Assembly (NCBI GenBank): GCA_030581615.1
Contig: JAKTTT010000015.1
Location: 124,001 to 188,000, forward strand
Direction: 5' to 3'
Source: Alloascoidea africana
Lineage: Eukaryota > Ascomycota > Alloascoideomycetes > Alloascoideales > Alloascoideaceae
Length of the DNA: 64,000 bases
Below, piece after piece: positions 36,207 to 45,856 of the stretch; the first letter of the stretch is position 1; every line of letters starts with the position of its first letter. Under the pieces are notes generated by a model that saw only the letters and a list, made by a program, of their open reading frames with translations, had not been told where the DNA came from and made no database searches. A program made the translations under genes and the position numbers.

Positions 36207-36728
36207 CTATATGGCACCCTCCGCTTTGGCTTTGTTGAATGCTTTAGCTGATGGGTAATCTTCAACATTTGGCACATAACGTGGGTTCTCTTTCAAATGT
36301 ACTGGGATCTCATCAGCCGGCGTTCCTGGGATTTTCTTTTCCAATTTCAAATTATCAAACACACATTTGTTGAGTAATTTTTCTGCTTTTCGGCACCCAT
36401 AGTACTGGTGATTCTGTTGCTCCAAGCATTGCCAATGTAGTCGAAACTCTTCCAAGCAGTACTTGTTGATATCCTGGAGAACGGAAATGGCACATCTGGT
36501 AACCCGGCGTCCTTCTTTCAAACAGTCGAGCTCTCCTTTTCCTTGAGCTTCCTCTTTGCAAAGCATAAAGTCATCGTTGTATGGCAGACAACGGGCGCCA
36601 ATGAAATATGCAGCCGATTTCAATGGGGCTGAGGTAGCGCCAACTTCTTCCACGGGAGGAATGTCCTTGGGCATGGGAGTAGGGTCCACCACAAGGGCGT
36701 AGTTCATAGTGGGCTCTTGATCCGCCAT
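36207..36728 (-). CDS. complex I subunit NDUFA8/NUPM (four CX9C motifs)
   Basis: 173 aa from the ATG at 36728 (MADQEPTMNYALVVDPTPMP); Y. lipolytica NUPM is almost the same length. An upstream ATG at 36806 would add 26 basic residues with no family match, so it is not used. Eight Cys form four CX9C units: C47-C57, C69-C79, C91-C101 and C112-C122, the double twin-CX9C of NDUFA8/PGIV imported through Mia40 into the intermembrane space. It is an accessory subunit of respiratory NADH:ubiquinone oxidoreductase. Its presence means the organism keeps complex I, unlike Saccharomyces. Convergent with CTF4 and divergent from NUP57 (226 bp). Confidence 0.93.
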   Translation of the reverse strand: MADQEPTMNYALVVDPTPMPKDIPPVEEVGATSAPLKSAAYFIGARCLPYNDDFMLCKEEAQGKGELDCLKEGRRVTRCAISVLQDINKYCLEEFRLHWQCLEQQNHQYYGCRKAEKLLNKCVFDNLKLEKKIPGTPADEIPVHLKENPRYVPNVEDYPSAKAFNKAKAEGAI

Positions 36729-36954
36729 TGCTGCAGTTGTTCGATGTTCTGGAGATCTGGGTCTGAAAAGAGAGCACCGGCGCTCTCTGATATTGACTGT
36801 GTGCAATACAAAATTGCGGGCTCTTGATTGGTTCTGAGATTAACGCCTCACACGCGTAACTGCTGTACTGGAAAACATCCATTCTCCCAAATGTTTCACC
36901 TCCAACATCACAAAAAGTTCGCACTCGATGCTCTAGTAAACAACAACTTGGTCA

Positions 36955-37341
36955 ATGTTTGGCGGCACTGCGTTTGGAAACGCGTCCAAGCCCGCTACAG
37001 GCGGCACCCTCTTTGGCTCAAACACCCAGAACTCGTCTAATCTTTTTGGAAATACCCAACAGACGGGCCAGCAGCAAAACACTCTTTTCGGAAATAAGCC
37101 CAATACTTCATTTGGCACCAACACTAATCAGACATCAACTGGAGGATTGTTTGGACAGAATCAGTCTAAACCCCAGACCAGTTTATTTGGACAGAATCAA
37201 CCCCAACCACAAACCAGTATGTTTGGACAGAATCAATCGCAGCCACAGACACAGACCGGCTTGTTTGGGCAGAACCAATCACAACCACAGACCAGTTTGT
37301 TTGGACAAAGTCAATCCCAGGCTCAGAACCAACAACAACCC

Positions 37342-37401
<60 letters not shown>

Positions 37402-38415
37402 AATTCATTATTTGGTGCCTCAACATCAAAACAACCCACATTCTCGTGGTCTAAACCTGGTGACCAAGTTCAAAACTCGTTGTTCAATGCTTCTGTCAAC
37501 CAGAATAGAAATCAATTTGGCACCAGCACTACAAATAATCCCAATGCAAGTGCTATAGATTCAAGTCAAGCCCCACAATCATACTCCAATTCTGCCCAAA
37601 TTCTAGAACAGATAAGTAAAATCAAGGATTCATGGGACCCCACGAGTCCCAATTGTCAATTCCAACATTACTTTTACAACAAGGTTGGGGCTTCAGAAGC
37701 TGCTCTTTACGCGAAACCACCAAACCAGCCTCAAGAGAAATGGGACAAGGCAATGGCTGCAAGACCAACTAATGAATTCACACCTGTTCTTGCAGTTGGT
37801 TTTGGTGATTTGCAGAAGCGTGCAAAGCAACAGCAGAGCCAGGTAATGTCGTATCGAGCTGTGATGAGACAGATCTTGGAAAAATTGAATGAGCTATCTG
37901 GACGGCATGATTTGTATACAACAATCAAGATTAACGAAATGAAGGCGAAACAGACAAAGTTGGTTCATAAAACGATAAGACTGGCAGTTAAAATTGAAGT
38001 TTTGAAAAATAGGGGGTTTGTGTTGAGACCCGATGAAGAGCAGCTGGCACAAAAGCTCCATAAATTAAATCAAACGGTAGACGATCCTGCTATATTTGGC
38101 CGCATCAACGAAATATGGGCAAGAATGTCAGTTCTAAGAGAGAGAGCCCGAGTTATCAACGAACAGCTGAAAAATAATCACAATGGTTGGGATGCTGTAA
38201 ATAACAGCTTGGCAGGTCCTAATGCAGCTGGTCAGCGTAATGGTGGGTCAAATGGTTTTGCAGATGGTCTAGATATAGAGTTGGATGGTGAACAGATAGA
38301 GAAGGTTGCAAAGATTCTTAAACAACAGCAACAAGGTCTTGTTTTTTTGGCGGACGTTTTGAAGAAAGACGTGGAGGAATTGGATAAAGTTATCACGAAA
38401 CTCTCGAGTAACTAG
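36955..38415 (+). CDS. NUP57: Nup57/Nup54 FG-nucleoporin
   Basis: 486 aa. Residues 1-190 are FG/GLFG-type repeats (SLFGQNQ, GLFGQNQ, TSFGTN) with a run of about twenty Gln at 37340-37400. Residues about 200-486 are the Nup54/Nup57 alpha-helical region: NCQFQHYFYNKVGASEAALY, then PVLAVGFGDLQKRAKQQQSQ and coiled coils. Nup57 joins Nsp1 and Nup49 to form the central transport channel of the nuclear pore; the FG repeats bind karyopherins. The repeat unit is about 13-16 residues and nearly identical between copies, which suggests recent expansion. No intron. Convergent with TOM5. Confidence 0.93.
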
Positions 38416-38913
38416 TGACGTATACAAGTGTTATTACTAAAAAGTTTTGTTTGGCCTACGGGTTTCTGTCAGAGTTTCTCTTTTACCCATGGATATCCTG
38501 GTATTTTGAAATGGATCTGGGCTTGAGCATTACTCTATAAACGCTGGAGAATTGATCAGGTGCGAATTTTTTGCTGGAGCGAGAAGGCCTCCATGATGAT
38601 ACGTGCAGACGTTCCCTTGCATGTGCTGAAATAGATGAAATAGAAATCAGCAATAATAATGTTAGAGACTACATACTCTATAGCAAACAAGAAGAACAGT
38701 ATCAGCATAGCAGTTAGCCTAGTATACACAAGGAAATTTCAGCTGAAAGCATTAAAACAACATTTCTAAACAGTCTATTCTTACTCTCAGGAGAGTATCA
38801 TTCTATAGTTCCCACTTCTCTCCTCGCCTTCTTGACCACACGTACCGGCTTCCTAAGTTGGGATGGAACTTGGTCCATTATAAAAATGCGTAACAGTTTC
38901 TGCTGTCTTGATA
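38416..38913. other. intergenic between convergent NUP57 and TOM5
   Basis: About 500 bp, AT-rich, containing the 3' ends of two convergent genes. I see no coding frame. A pair of snoRNA-like boxes (ATGATGA at 38593, CTGA at 38626) was considered and not accepted. Confidence 0.4.
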
Positions 38914-39243
38914 TTAGAAACGTCCTTTGGCAAGCTGAAGAACAAGAGGAGCTACAAACGTCAACCAGAGTTAGCAAATAGGAAACACAAAGCTCTTCCC
39001 ACATATATTCTCTTTATCAGAAATAAGAACTAAAAGGAAGTAACTGTCCATAGACTTGAAAGTTCAATTTTTTTTGAACAAGGAAAAATCAAGACAAAAC
39101 ACATCAACACAAGGATCAAACTATCACATACCACTCCATAAAGCTATAGCAATATAGATCGCTTTCTGAACCTTCTTTACCGTCTTCGCGTTGAACTCAT
39201 CGTATTCTTCTTGAGTTAATGGTCTTGGGGGTCCGCCAAACAT
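38914..39243 (-). CDS. TOM5: Tom5-like small subunit of the TOM complex, two exons
   Basis: Exon 1 is 39243-39132 (112 nt) and exon 2 is 38951-38914 (38 nt), joined over a 180-bp intron with GTATGT donor, TTGCTAAC branch and TAG acceptor. The product is exactly 50 aa, as in S. cerevisiae Tom5: MFGGPPRPLTQEEYDEFNAK, then TVKKVQKAIYIAIALWSAPL, then VLQLAKGRF. The MFG(G)P start, an acidic N-terminal half and a single C-terminal tail anchor preceded by Lys residues are the Tom5 pattern. Tom5 sits in the mitochondrial outer membrane beside Tom40 and helps preprotein transfer and TOM assembly. Too short and too split to show as a long ORF. Divergent from SPN1 (402 bp). Confidence 0.8.
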
Positions 39244-39645
39244 TTTTTTTCTTTCGAAATCTGTTTAATTAATAATCTTCTTCTTGTGATAAGTAAAAAA
39301 AAGAGCTTGACAAGACTTGTGATTCTATCCGTCAGGCCATCGCTTTATGTACCAGGTAGGGTAAATAGACCCACCAGATGGTTAAAGAACTTTGTTTCTA
39401 ACTATAACTCATTGTGTCTAAGACGGATCTGAAATGAGTATTTCTCTTTTGCAGCTAATCCTCTTTTTCTTGCTATTTTATTTTCCGTTGTCAGTTTGCT
39501 GTTTTCAAAGCTCCTCTGTGTTGCGCAAGAGCTTTTTCACATCCGCCGTTCTCTTTAAAAAGAGCAGAACATTACCCGGAGTTGATAGCAGCATATTTTG
39601 TAGTTCACCAGTTGTTTTGTTCTCTACGTGCCAAATCCCAACAGC
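39244..39645. promoter_or_regulatory. divergent promoter TOM5 / SPN1
   Basis: 402 bp between the two divergent starts; T-rich toward SPN1, with an A-run near 39296-39303. No specific site could be named. Confidence 0.35.
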
Positions 39646-40908
39646 ATGGAAGACGAAGAACAGGATAAACGGACACGCGAAGGCTCATCTATCCCACATG
39701 AGGATGCTTCCGATACCGGCGACAATGTCGAGCAGCATGCTGATGATGATAATGGAGAGGAAGACCCTTTGGCAGACCTAGGCGGGGGAGATGACTCTGA
39801 GCTGTCAGACCTGGATGAAGATGCTTTCAAAGATATTGATGTTGAAAAAGTCGGTGGTATATCTCTTGACGATGAAGTTTACAAACTTAAAAGCCATAAG
39901 AGAAGTGGAGGTACTACTTCATCAAAGAGTAGCAATAAAGGAAGGTCTCGAGCAGTAAAAGATTACAGACGGGAAGGAGATGACAGCTCGTTCAAACGCG
40001 GAAGAGCCCTCGTAAGTGGCGATCAGGAAGATGACGAAGAAAATTTAGATCCCGAAACCAGAAGAAGAAGAGATCTTGAACGGCGTTTGGATGCTGCACT
40101 GAAGCAACCTTCTAAACGTTCGCGACGGGCGAATGAGGACGACATTGAACAGATGCAAGATGAAGCTATATCTAGTCTTCGTGATAGAATGAGAGTTGCC
40201 GCTCACAAAGATGCTGAGGCTATTAGAGAAGGTATAGTGGCGACGAATAAGCTCAGTATGCTTCCAGAGGTTGTCAAAGTTCTTCAAAAATCTACTTTGT
40301 CTGACTCTATATTGGATAACAATCTACTGGAGTCTATCCGAATGTGGCTTGAACCGCTCCCTGATGCTTCCTTACCAGCCTACTCTATTCAGAAAGAAAT
40401 GTTTCATGCGATCGTGAAGTTACCCATTAAAACCATCCATCTCCGTGAGAGTGGTCTTGGCAAAGTGATGATTTTTTATCAGCGAAGCAAACTTGTTCAA
40501 CTCCCAATCAAGAGATTGGCAGACAAGCTAGTAGGTGACTGGACTCGACCGATCATGGGACGGTCAGATAATTACAAAGACAAGGCAGTAGAAACACGGG
40601 CCTATGACTTTAACAAGATGAGAAAAGCCAAGCCTAGGAATAATTCTGTTACTGGCCCATCCTCTTTGGCAGAAGAGGCAGCAGCAAGAAGAAACCGTGC
40701 GCTTGTTCCAACCGCGAAGCCAGTAACTTATATGGTTGCCCCCAAGTCTCAGATAGGATCCCAACAGATGAGTATGAGAAATGGTATTGGTAGCTCTTTG
40801 GTCCGTGATGACCAGTACAAGAGAATCAAGCAAAAATTGATCTCATCAAAAACTGGTAAGAGTAAAAGATCAGGCATCAGCATTGAAGGAAGAGGATTGG
40901 GGATGTAA
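39646..40908 (+). CDS. SPN1: Spn1/Iws1 transcription elongation factor
   Basis: 420 aa (Spn1 is 410). The start is the ATG at 39646 (MEDEEQDKRTREG); the frame extends six codons up only through GTG. Residues 1-150 are acidic and disordered. The TFIIS N-terminal (LW) domain follows: SLRDRMRVAAHKDAEAIREG, LSMLPEVVKVLQKSTLSDSI, IRMWLEPLPDASLPAYSIQK, then GLGKVMIFYQRSK and ADKLVGDWTRPIMGRSDNY. The basic C-terminal tail (KRSGISIEGRGLGM) is also conserved. Spn1 binds Spt6, RNA polymerase II and histones during elongation. No intron. Convergent with RPS23, 194 bp. Confidence 0.95.
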   Translation: MEDEEQDKRTREGSSIPHEDASDTGDNVEQHADDDNGEEDPLADLGGGDDSELSDLDEDAFKDIDVEKVGGISLDDEVYKLKSHKRSGGTTSSKSSNKGRSRAVKDYRREGDDSSFKRGRALVSGDQEDDEENLDPETRRRRDLERRLDAALKQPSKRSRRANEDDIEQMQDEAISSLRDRMRVAAHKDAEAIREGIVATNKLSMLPEVVKVLQKSTLSDSILDNNLLESIRMWLEPLPDASLPAYSIQKEMFHAIVKLPIKTIHLRESGLGKVMIFYQRSKLVQLPIKRLADKLVGDWTRPIMGRSDNYKDKAVETRAYDFNKMRKAKPRNNSVTGPSSLAEEAAARRNRALVPTAKPVTYMVAPKSQIGSQQMSMRNGIGSSLVRDDQYKRIKQKLISSKTGKSKRSGISIEGRGLGM

Positions 40909-41102
40909 GGGACACTATACAGATTTATTATTGACTTTAGCCTATATCTATCCTTTCTTTAGTGGCCAGAATAATGATATTACTATTTTTTTCTACGGTC
41001 TGGTAGAGTTTCAAATAGTTGGCATGCTGAAGTTTATTTGTCATCGCTTCTCTAAAAATGAAATAGATACAACTTTCTTCCTCTTTTCTTTTGAAGCAAC
41101 AT

Positions 41103-41812
41103 TTAGGAACGTGGCTTCTCCTTCTTTTCCTTCCACAAGGCCAAAAGGGAAACACCAGAGACCTTGACGACCTTGAATCGGACACCGGGGATATCACCCT
41201 TAGCCTTACCCTTTCTACCGAAACCTGCAATCAAAACCTCATCGTTCTCATCGACGTAGTTCAAACAACCATCATTGGGGACGAAAGCAGTGACTTTTTT
41301 ACCATTCTTGATGAGCTGGACACGAACACACTTTCTGATAGCAGAGTTTGGCTGCTTGGCCTCAACACCAATCTTTTCTAGGACAATTCCCTTGGCGTGT
41401 GAAGATCCTCCAAATGGAGAAGATTTGAAAGCGGTTCCGAGAAGACGCTTCTTGTAAGCCTGATCAGCCCATCGACTAAAGCACATGGGAGTTAGTACTC
41501 AATGTTGTTAAGAGAAATTTGAATAGAAAAAGAACTTTGAGTAGTCTGGATTGGCACTTTAAGTCGAACAAACCTACAAAGCCGAATAGTCATAAATGCA
41601 TTTAAAAGAGCTTGTGGTTGTGATTGTTGAAAGTCTCTTCACATTTTTTTTTTTCGCAATGACAGTGACTGCTGCCGTTCATACTTTCGTGTTCCATGAC
41701 AAAGGACAATAAATACAAAATCAAAGACAAAGGGAAATAGAACATACTTGTTACGACGGTGGACACGCAGCTTTCTGGCGGAGTTGAGTCCTCTTGGCTT
41801 TCCTTTACCCAT
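41103..41812 (-). CDS. RPS23: 40S ribosomal protein S23 (uS12), two exons
   Basis: Exon 1 is 41812-41748 ([21 protein letters not shown]) and exon 2 is 41475-41103, joined across a 272-bp intron with GTATGT donor, perfect TACTAAC branch and TTTAG acceptor; 145 aa, the exact family length. The junction restores [17 protein letters not shown]. The decoding-loop motif with the hydroxylatable proline ([20 protein letters not shown]) is intact, and the C-terminus is [14 protein letters not shown]. It sits at the decoding centre and controls accuracy. The intron position after RRN is shared by many fungal RPS23 genes (from knowledge of the family). Confidence 0.98.
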
Positions 41813-42875
41813 GTTGTTGTTTGCTGTGTAGATTTGTAAAAGCTGCAAAATGGAGATGAAGGTTCAACTCTCTGGTCCAAAATGAGTGTACTGAGATGTA
41901 CGCGCACAGTTGATAAATTTTGTACCGCTGATTACTGCTTTCGGAAACTCAGTCACAAAGGGAGCTATTTGTATCCGGGTAACAAAATCTGGTACACATA
42001 GTTTTTTGTGCAAACCTTATCTGGGGGAGTTCTGGATGATTTATATGATTTTAAATATAATTTTTTTTCTTATAACGGTAGACACTAGTCTTTCCAAAAT
42101 TCCTCTTCTTGTTGGCTTGATGCCAGGTTTTGTAACGGTGCCTGGTTGATTTTGGTCCTTTTTTCGCAAGTGCAGTATGTTGTTCTGGGTTACCCTTGCA
42201 TAGGCATGCTATCACAAGCAGATATTTTCCATCTTTAGTAGTAATTAGATAACAAGGTTTATGACATTTTCTATTCCCAGTTTTAACATCAAAATTTTTT
42301 GCAAAAATAGAGAAATGGGATTAAATACAACTAAGACATGTCTTAATAACCTGATTGGATAATGTGCGGGAAACACAAGTTTGTACGAATGTCAGTTTCG
42401 TGGATGCAAAGTTACGATGAGACTGATAGGATATGGATCGGTACATTACTTTACCTTTTTTTTTCTCTCTCGTGATTTCAAACAACTTAATGAATGTCAA
42501 TTGAATCTGTGTTAGCATGTAATTGTATACTATACAATCAGGGCTAACAATCCTAAATCATCATCATAAATATATATATATACCAAATATGGAGGGGGAA
42601 AAAATATCATGGCCTTTTGCTCATTGGCTATTCGTGAATTATCGTTTTTTGTCCTTATCCGAAAAGAGATTGTTTTTTTTGTTGCCGCCTTAGCGCTCAG
42701 CAAATGTTTTCTGTTTCTCTGTTTTTTTTTTTCCTTGACTTCATCATCATCCCTTGTGATATGTAACTTTGTTCCAAAAAAAAAAAAAAAGAAAAAAAAT
42801 TAATAAATAAATAGAAATGCTGTAGTTTCATTTTCGTTGAGTGCATTATAGCAAAATAAACCCCCGAACCCTTCC
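41813..42875. other. intergenic: RPS23 promoter and ANT1 3' region
   Basis: 1.06 kb, AT-rich, with A/T runs (42060-42068, 42776-42800) and a TATATATATATA stretch at 42571-42582. The last 100 bp carry a poly(A)-like run as expected for the 3' end of the minus-strand carrier gene. I see no gene. Confidence 0.4.
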
Positions 42876-44027
42876 CTAGACTACGCTTACTAGATTCTTC
42901 TTCTTCAACATCCTATTCTTGAGACCCACGATCTTCATAATCAACCAAATCATTATCAACTCAGTTTGGTCCTTGAACATGAACAGTAGACCTTGGACAA
43001 CCAAACCTTTGGTCAATTGAGGGGTTATACCTTTGAACAACCCTGGAATACCCTCTGTTTTGTAAAGATAGATAAGAGCCTGTGTAAAAGAATTGAAATA
43101 GATGGGTTGTCCATCCAATAGCACCGGCTTACCATCGACCATCTTTATATGGTGATGATGAACACGTTGACGGGTTTCTATCCTTATTGCCTCCTCTCCC
43201 TTTTTAGAACGTTCGACCTCAACATCCTCCTCTTCTTCAGAAGAGCAAGAAGTTTCTTGGAACTCTTCTTGGTAATGTGCACCGGACTTTGACTGGACCA
43301 TGACTTTTGAAACAATAAGAGGTTGGGTCGTCATCGTTGCCATACTCTTGGAAATGGCTCCCAGCAAGAAATTTTCCTTTGGCAACAGGTGTTCTCTACC
43401 TGGATAGAGCAAAGTCTTCAATCGTTCAAAAGACCCGTAAGTAATGGATGGATTTATTGTCAAAACAAAACCCGCTTTCAAACCTCTCCATAGCCCAGTT
43501 AGACCTTCTTCAGCCACAACCTCTCTTGCAGTATTGATCAACGATTTCCGCCCATCACCTTCTTGTGTCTGTTGTCGAGTGGTGACAACAGCAACGGGGA
43601 TGGTGAACAACTGCGCAAGGGCCCCAGCAAGAGCGCCCAAGATCAATTCAATGATGGTTGAATCGGAATCCCTCAGTCTTTTACTCCTTGCCTTGACCTG
43701 GACACCATAGAAGCTTTTGATCAAGGAATACCAGTAAAAATAGGCAAAATTCGTGGAGGCACAGCCAAGTAAACATCCAATAAGGCCACTATAGAGTCCA
43801 CTAAAACCATCAATTCTGTAAATTTTCTGGATGGCATCAATTGTCCCGTGGTAGTAATGCTCTTCATGAAGATGAGGAGGCTTCCTTTGCGGTTGTAGCT
43901 GGATTCGAGTCTTGACAAGATCTAGCGGATATACAACTGCATTGGCGAGGACAGCGGCCAGAGAGCCGGCAATAGCCTTGCTCCAAGGAGACAGTGTTGG
44001 CTGGCTTGGTTTCGATGCTACTGCCAT
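42876..44027 (-). CDS. ANT1: peroxisomal adenine nucleotide carrier (Ant1/Pmp47 type)
   Basis: 383 aa mitochondrial-carrier-family protein with three repeats. Repeat 1 has PLDLVKTRIQLQ (34-45). Repeat 2 has the Pmp47 hallmark FTIPVAVVTTRQQTQ in place of the usual PxD/E motif. Repeat 3 has TTQPLIVSKVMVQSKSG. Pmp47/Ant1 carriers exchange ATP for AMP across the peroxisome membrane to feed fatty-acid activation. An unusual charged insertion follows repeat 3's first helix: SSEEEEDVEVERSKKGEEA, then an HHHH run, then KMVDGKPVLLDGQPIYFNSF, all in the matrix loop. Start is the first ATG; promoter to the right. No intron. Confidence 0.9.
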   Translation of the reverse strand: MAVASKPSQPTLSPWSKAIAGSLAAVLANAVVYPLDLVKTRIQLQPQRKPPHLHEEHYYHGTIDAIQKIYRIDGFSGLYSGLIGCLLGCASTNFAYFYWYSLIKSFYGVQVKARSKRLRDSDSTIIELILGALAGALAQLFTIPVAVVTTRQQTQEGDGRKSLINTAREVVAEEGLTGLWRGLKAGFVLTINPSITYGSFERLKTLLYPGREHLLPKENFLLGAISKSMATMTTQPLIVSKVMVQSKSGAHYQEEFQETSCSSEEEEDVEVERSKKGEEAIRIETRQRVHHHHIKMVDGKPVLLDGQPIYFNSFTQALIYLYKTEGIPGLFKGITPQLTKGLVVQGLLFMFKDQTELIMIWLIMKIVGLKNRMLKKKNLVSVV

Positions 44028-45856
44028 TTTCAGGATTGTTTACTGGTTGGGAGTTTTCAAAGCTGATTGCTGATTGCTGATGCTGAAGCTGAAGCCAGAA
44101 TCCAAAATGCATACTGCTGCCACAGGCTGTTTTATAAAGCAGCGATGAAGATAGCGGGGGAGGGGGGGACAACCCACTGACCTTCCTAATTCTTCCTCAT
44201 AGAGTGTGCACCAACCGAGGAAGATATTCTGATACATACAGCTTTTTTGGGGGAAAGGGAGTTCCATGTAAGTTCAGTCAGTCAGCGCAGAACAATATGA
44301 TATGCAAGAAGAAGAACAATTAAAGCTCTAACGTTGAAACCCTGTTTGGTTTCCTACTTTTTCCTTTTCTCTCTCAAAAGCTATTTCGTTCGTTCTTTCT
44401 TTACGTATGAAAAAAACACGGAAATAAGCAGCAACAAACAGACAATTTTTCATTGCGTATATTCTAAGACTTAGATTGGATCGATCTCTTTCACGTGCGA
44501 TTTTCTGATATATGATGTCAAGAGATACCAAAACCCAAAGGTGGACCGAAGCTGGAGACGGAACTGGGCCAAGATCTGGTCCAGTCAGCCAGCCAGCGGC
44601 GGCAGTATGAATCATGTATAGCAAAAGCACGAGACGGGGGAATATCAGGTGGCATGCATCACATGTGTAGCAGCATCTTTTCTTTTTTGTTTTCTTTCTC
44701 CAGATCTTGTTTTATCCTACTCCGGGCTCTCAAGTCCTCGTACGGCCCTATCTACAAGTCCCCAAAAGGGGTTGTGTTATATATATTACTTTTCCTCTTG
44801 TTTAAAAGAAACCTCCTTTTCTTGTTCTTATACGTACGTATATTCCTCGTCATCATGCCTAGATAATAGCAGTTATGAACCAGAATCAAAGTATTTCCCG
44901 TGATGATTATTCCTAATTCTGAGGGGGGCGATCTTATTCCATCACTGTTTAAAATTTTTGGTTTGTTGCCTCCCGTCCGACTGTTGTTCTAAATCGGTCA
45001 TCAATCAGTCAATCAGTCAGTCAACCAAAGCAAAATCTTCTGTTAAGCCGAAGTAGCATATTATCTCCTCCTCAGTCTTTCCAATAAAACTACTCCACAT
45101 TATGGAAAACCCGAAAAGGCTGAATGGATCCAATAGAACAATCAACAAATTTTTCTTTTTTGGTTCCATGGTTGACAATTTGAAGCTAATGCCAATTATT
45201 GACAGTACTTGAGCGCAAGTGAGTCCCATCCCACTGCTCGGCACTGAAGAGAAGCCCCACCTTGGACCTTCTCAGTTCCCACCACCAACTCCACCACCAC
45301 CACCACTTACAAATAGTCCCGTTTATGCGAATTCTCTTTCCCGACCTGGCTTGTAAGAATGACACAATTTTAGAATTTTAGAATTTTGTACTTTTTTGGC
45401 TAAAGCATTCTCTTCTCATCACATCACATCACATAACACTCATCTCACTTGTAAAAATAATAGAAAAATTCCAAATCTTGTTGTTTATGAGAGAAGGATT
45501 TAGTAGAGATGCCTCTTTTGTATATTCAGCTTAAAAGAATATTCCCCGCCTTTATTTTTTTTTTCATTTTTCTTTTTCTTCTTTAGTATATAACTAAGTG
45601 GTTCTCATGACAAATGTTAAACAAAAGAGAAAATAACCATACACATTAGACAACCTTTCCAGAATAGGTATCCGGGAGTCGATATTGGGAACTGTAAGAA
45701 CTGCAAAAAAAAAAAAAAGAGCTATAGGAAAAATATTAAGTCATCCAAAAAACACATAGAAACGATGAAACAAATACAAAACAGGTGAACAGAAGAAACA
45801 ACAACAAAAAGAAAAAAAAAAAAGAGATGTCCATACTTTTAAACATCATCAAGTTA
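44028..45856. other. 1.8-kb intergenic: ANT1 promoter, 3' region of the bHLH gene
   Basis: Contains several short tandem repeats: TCAGTCAG/CAATCAGT units at 44274-44285 and 45000-45022, CCACCA units at 45280-45306, CATCA units at 45416-45437 and a TTTTAGAA doublet at 45369-45386. CACGTG occurs at 44492-44497. No gene is supported; open frames at 44649-44903 lack any family features. Confidence 0.45.

Noticed and set aside
36729-36806. Upstream ATG adding 26 residues to the NDUFA8-like protein.
   Set aside because: The added Arg/Cys-rich peptide has no family match, and NUPM-type proteins are imported without a presequence; the ATG at 36728 gives the usual length.
38593-38629. Box C-like ATGATGA followed by box D-like CTGA between NUP57 and TOM5.
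   Set aside because: The distance is only about 26 nt, there is no terminal stem, and no guide match to rRNA could be shown by eye. A snoRNA search with covariance models would decide.
44649-44903. 84-codon plus-strand frame rich in Ser, Cys and Phe in the ANT1 upstream region.
   Set aside because: T-rich DNA produces such hydrophobic frames by chance; no signal peptide pattern followed by a stable domain and no homologue recognised.
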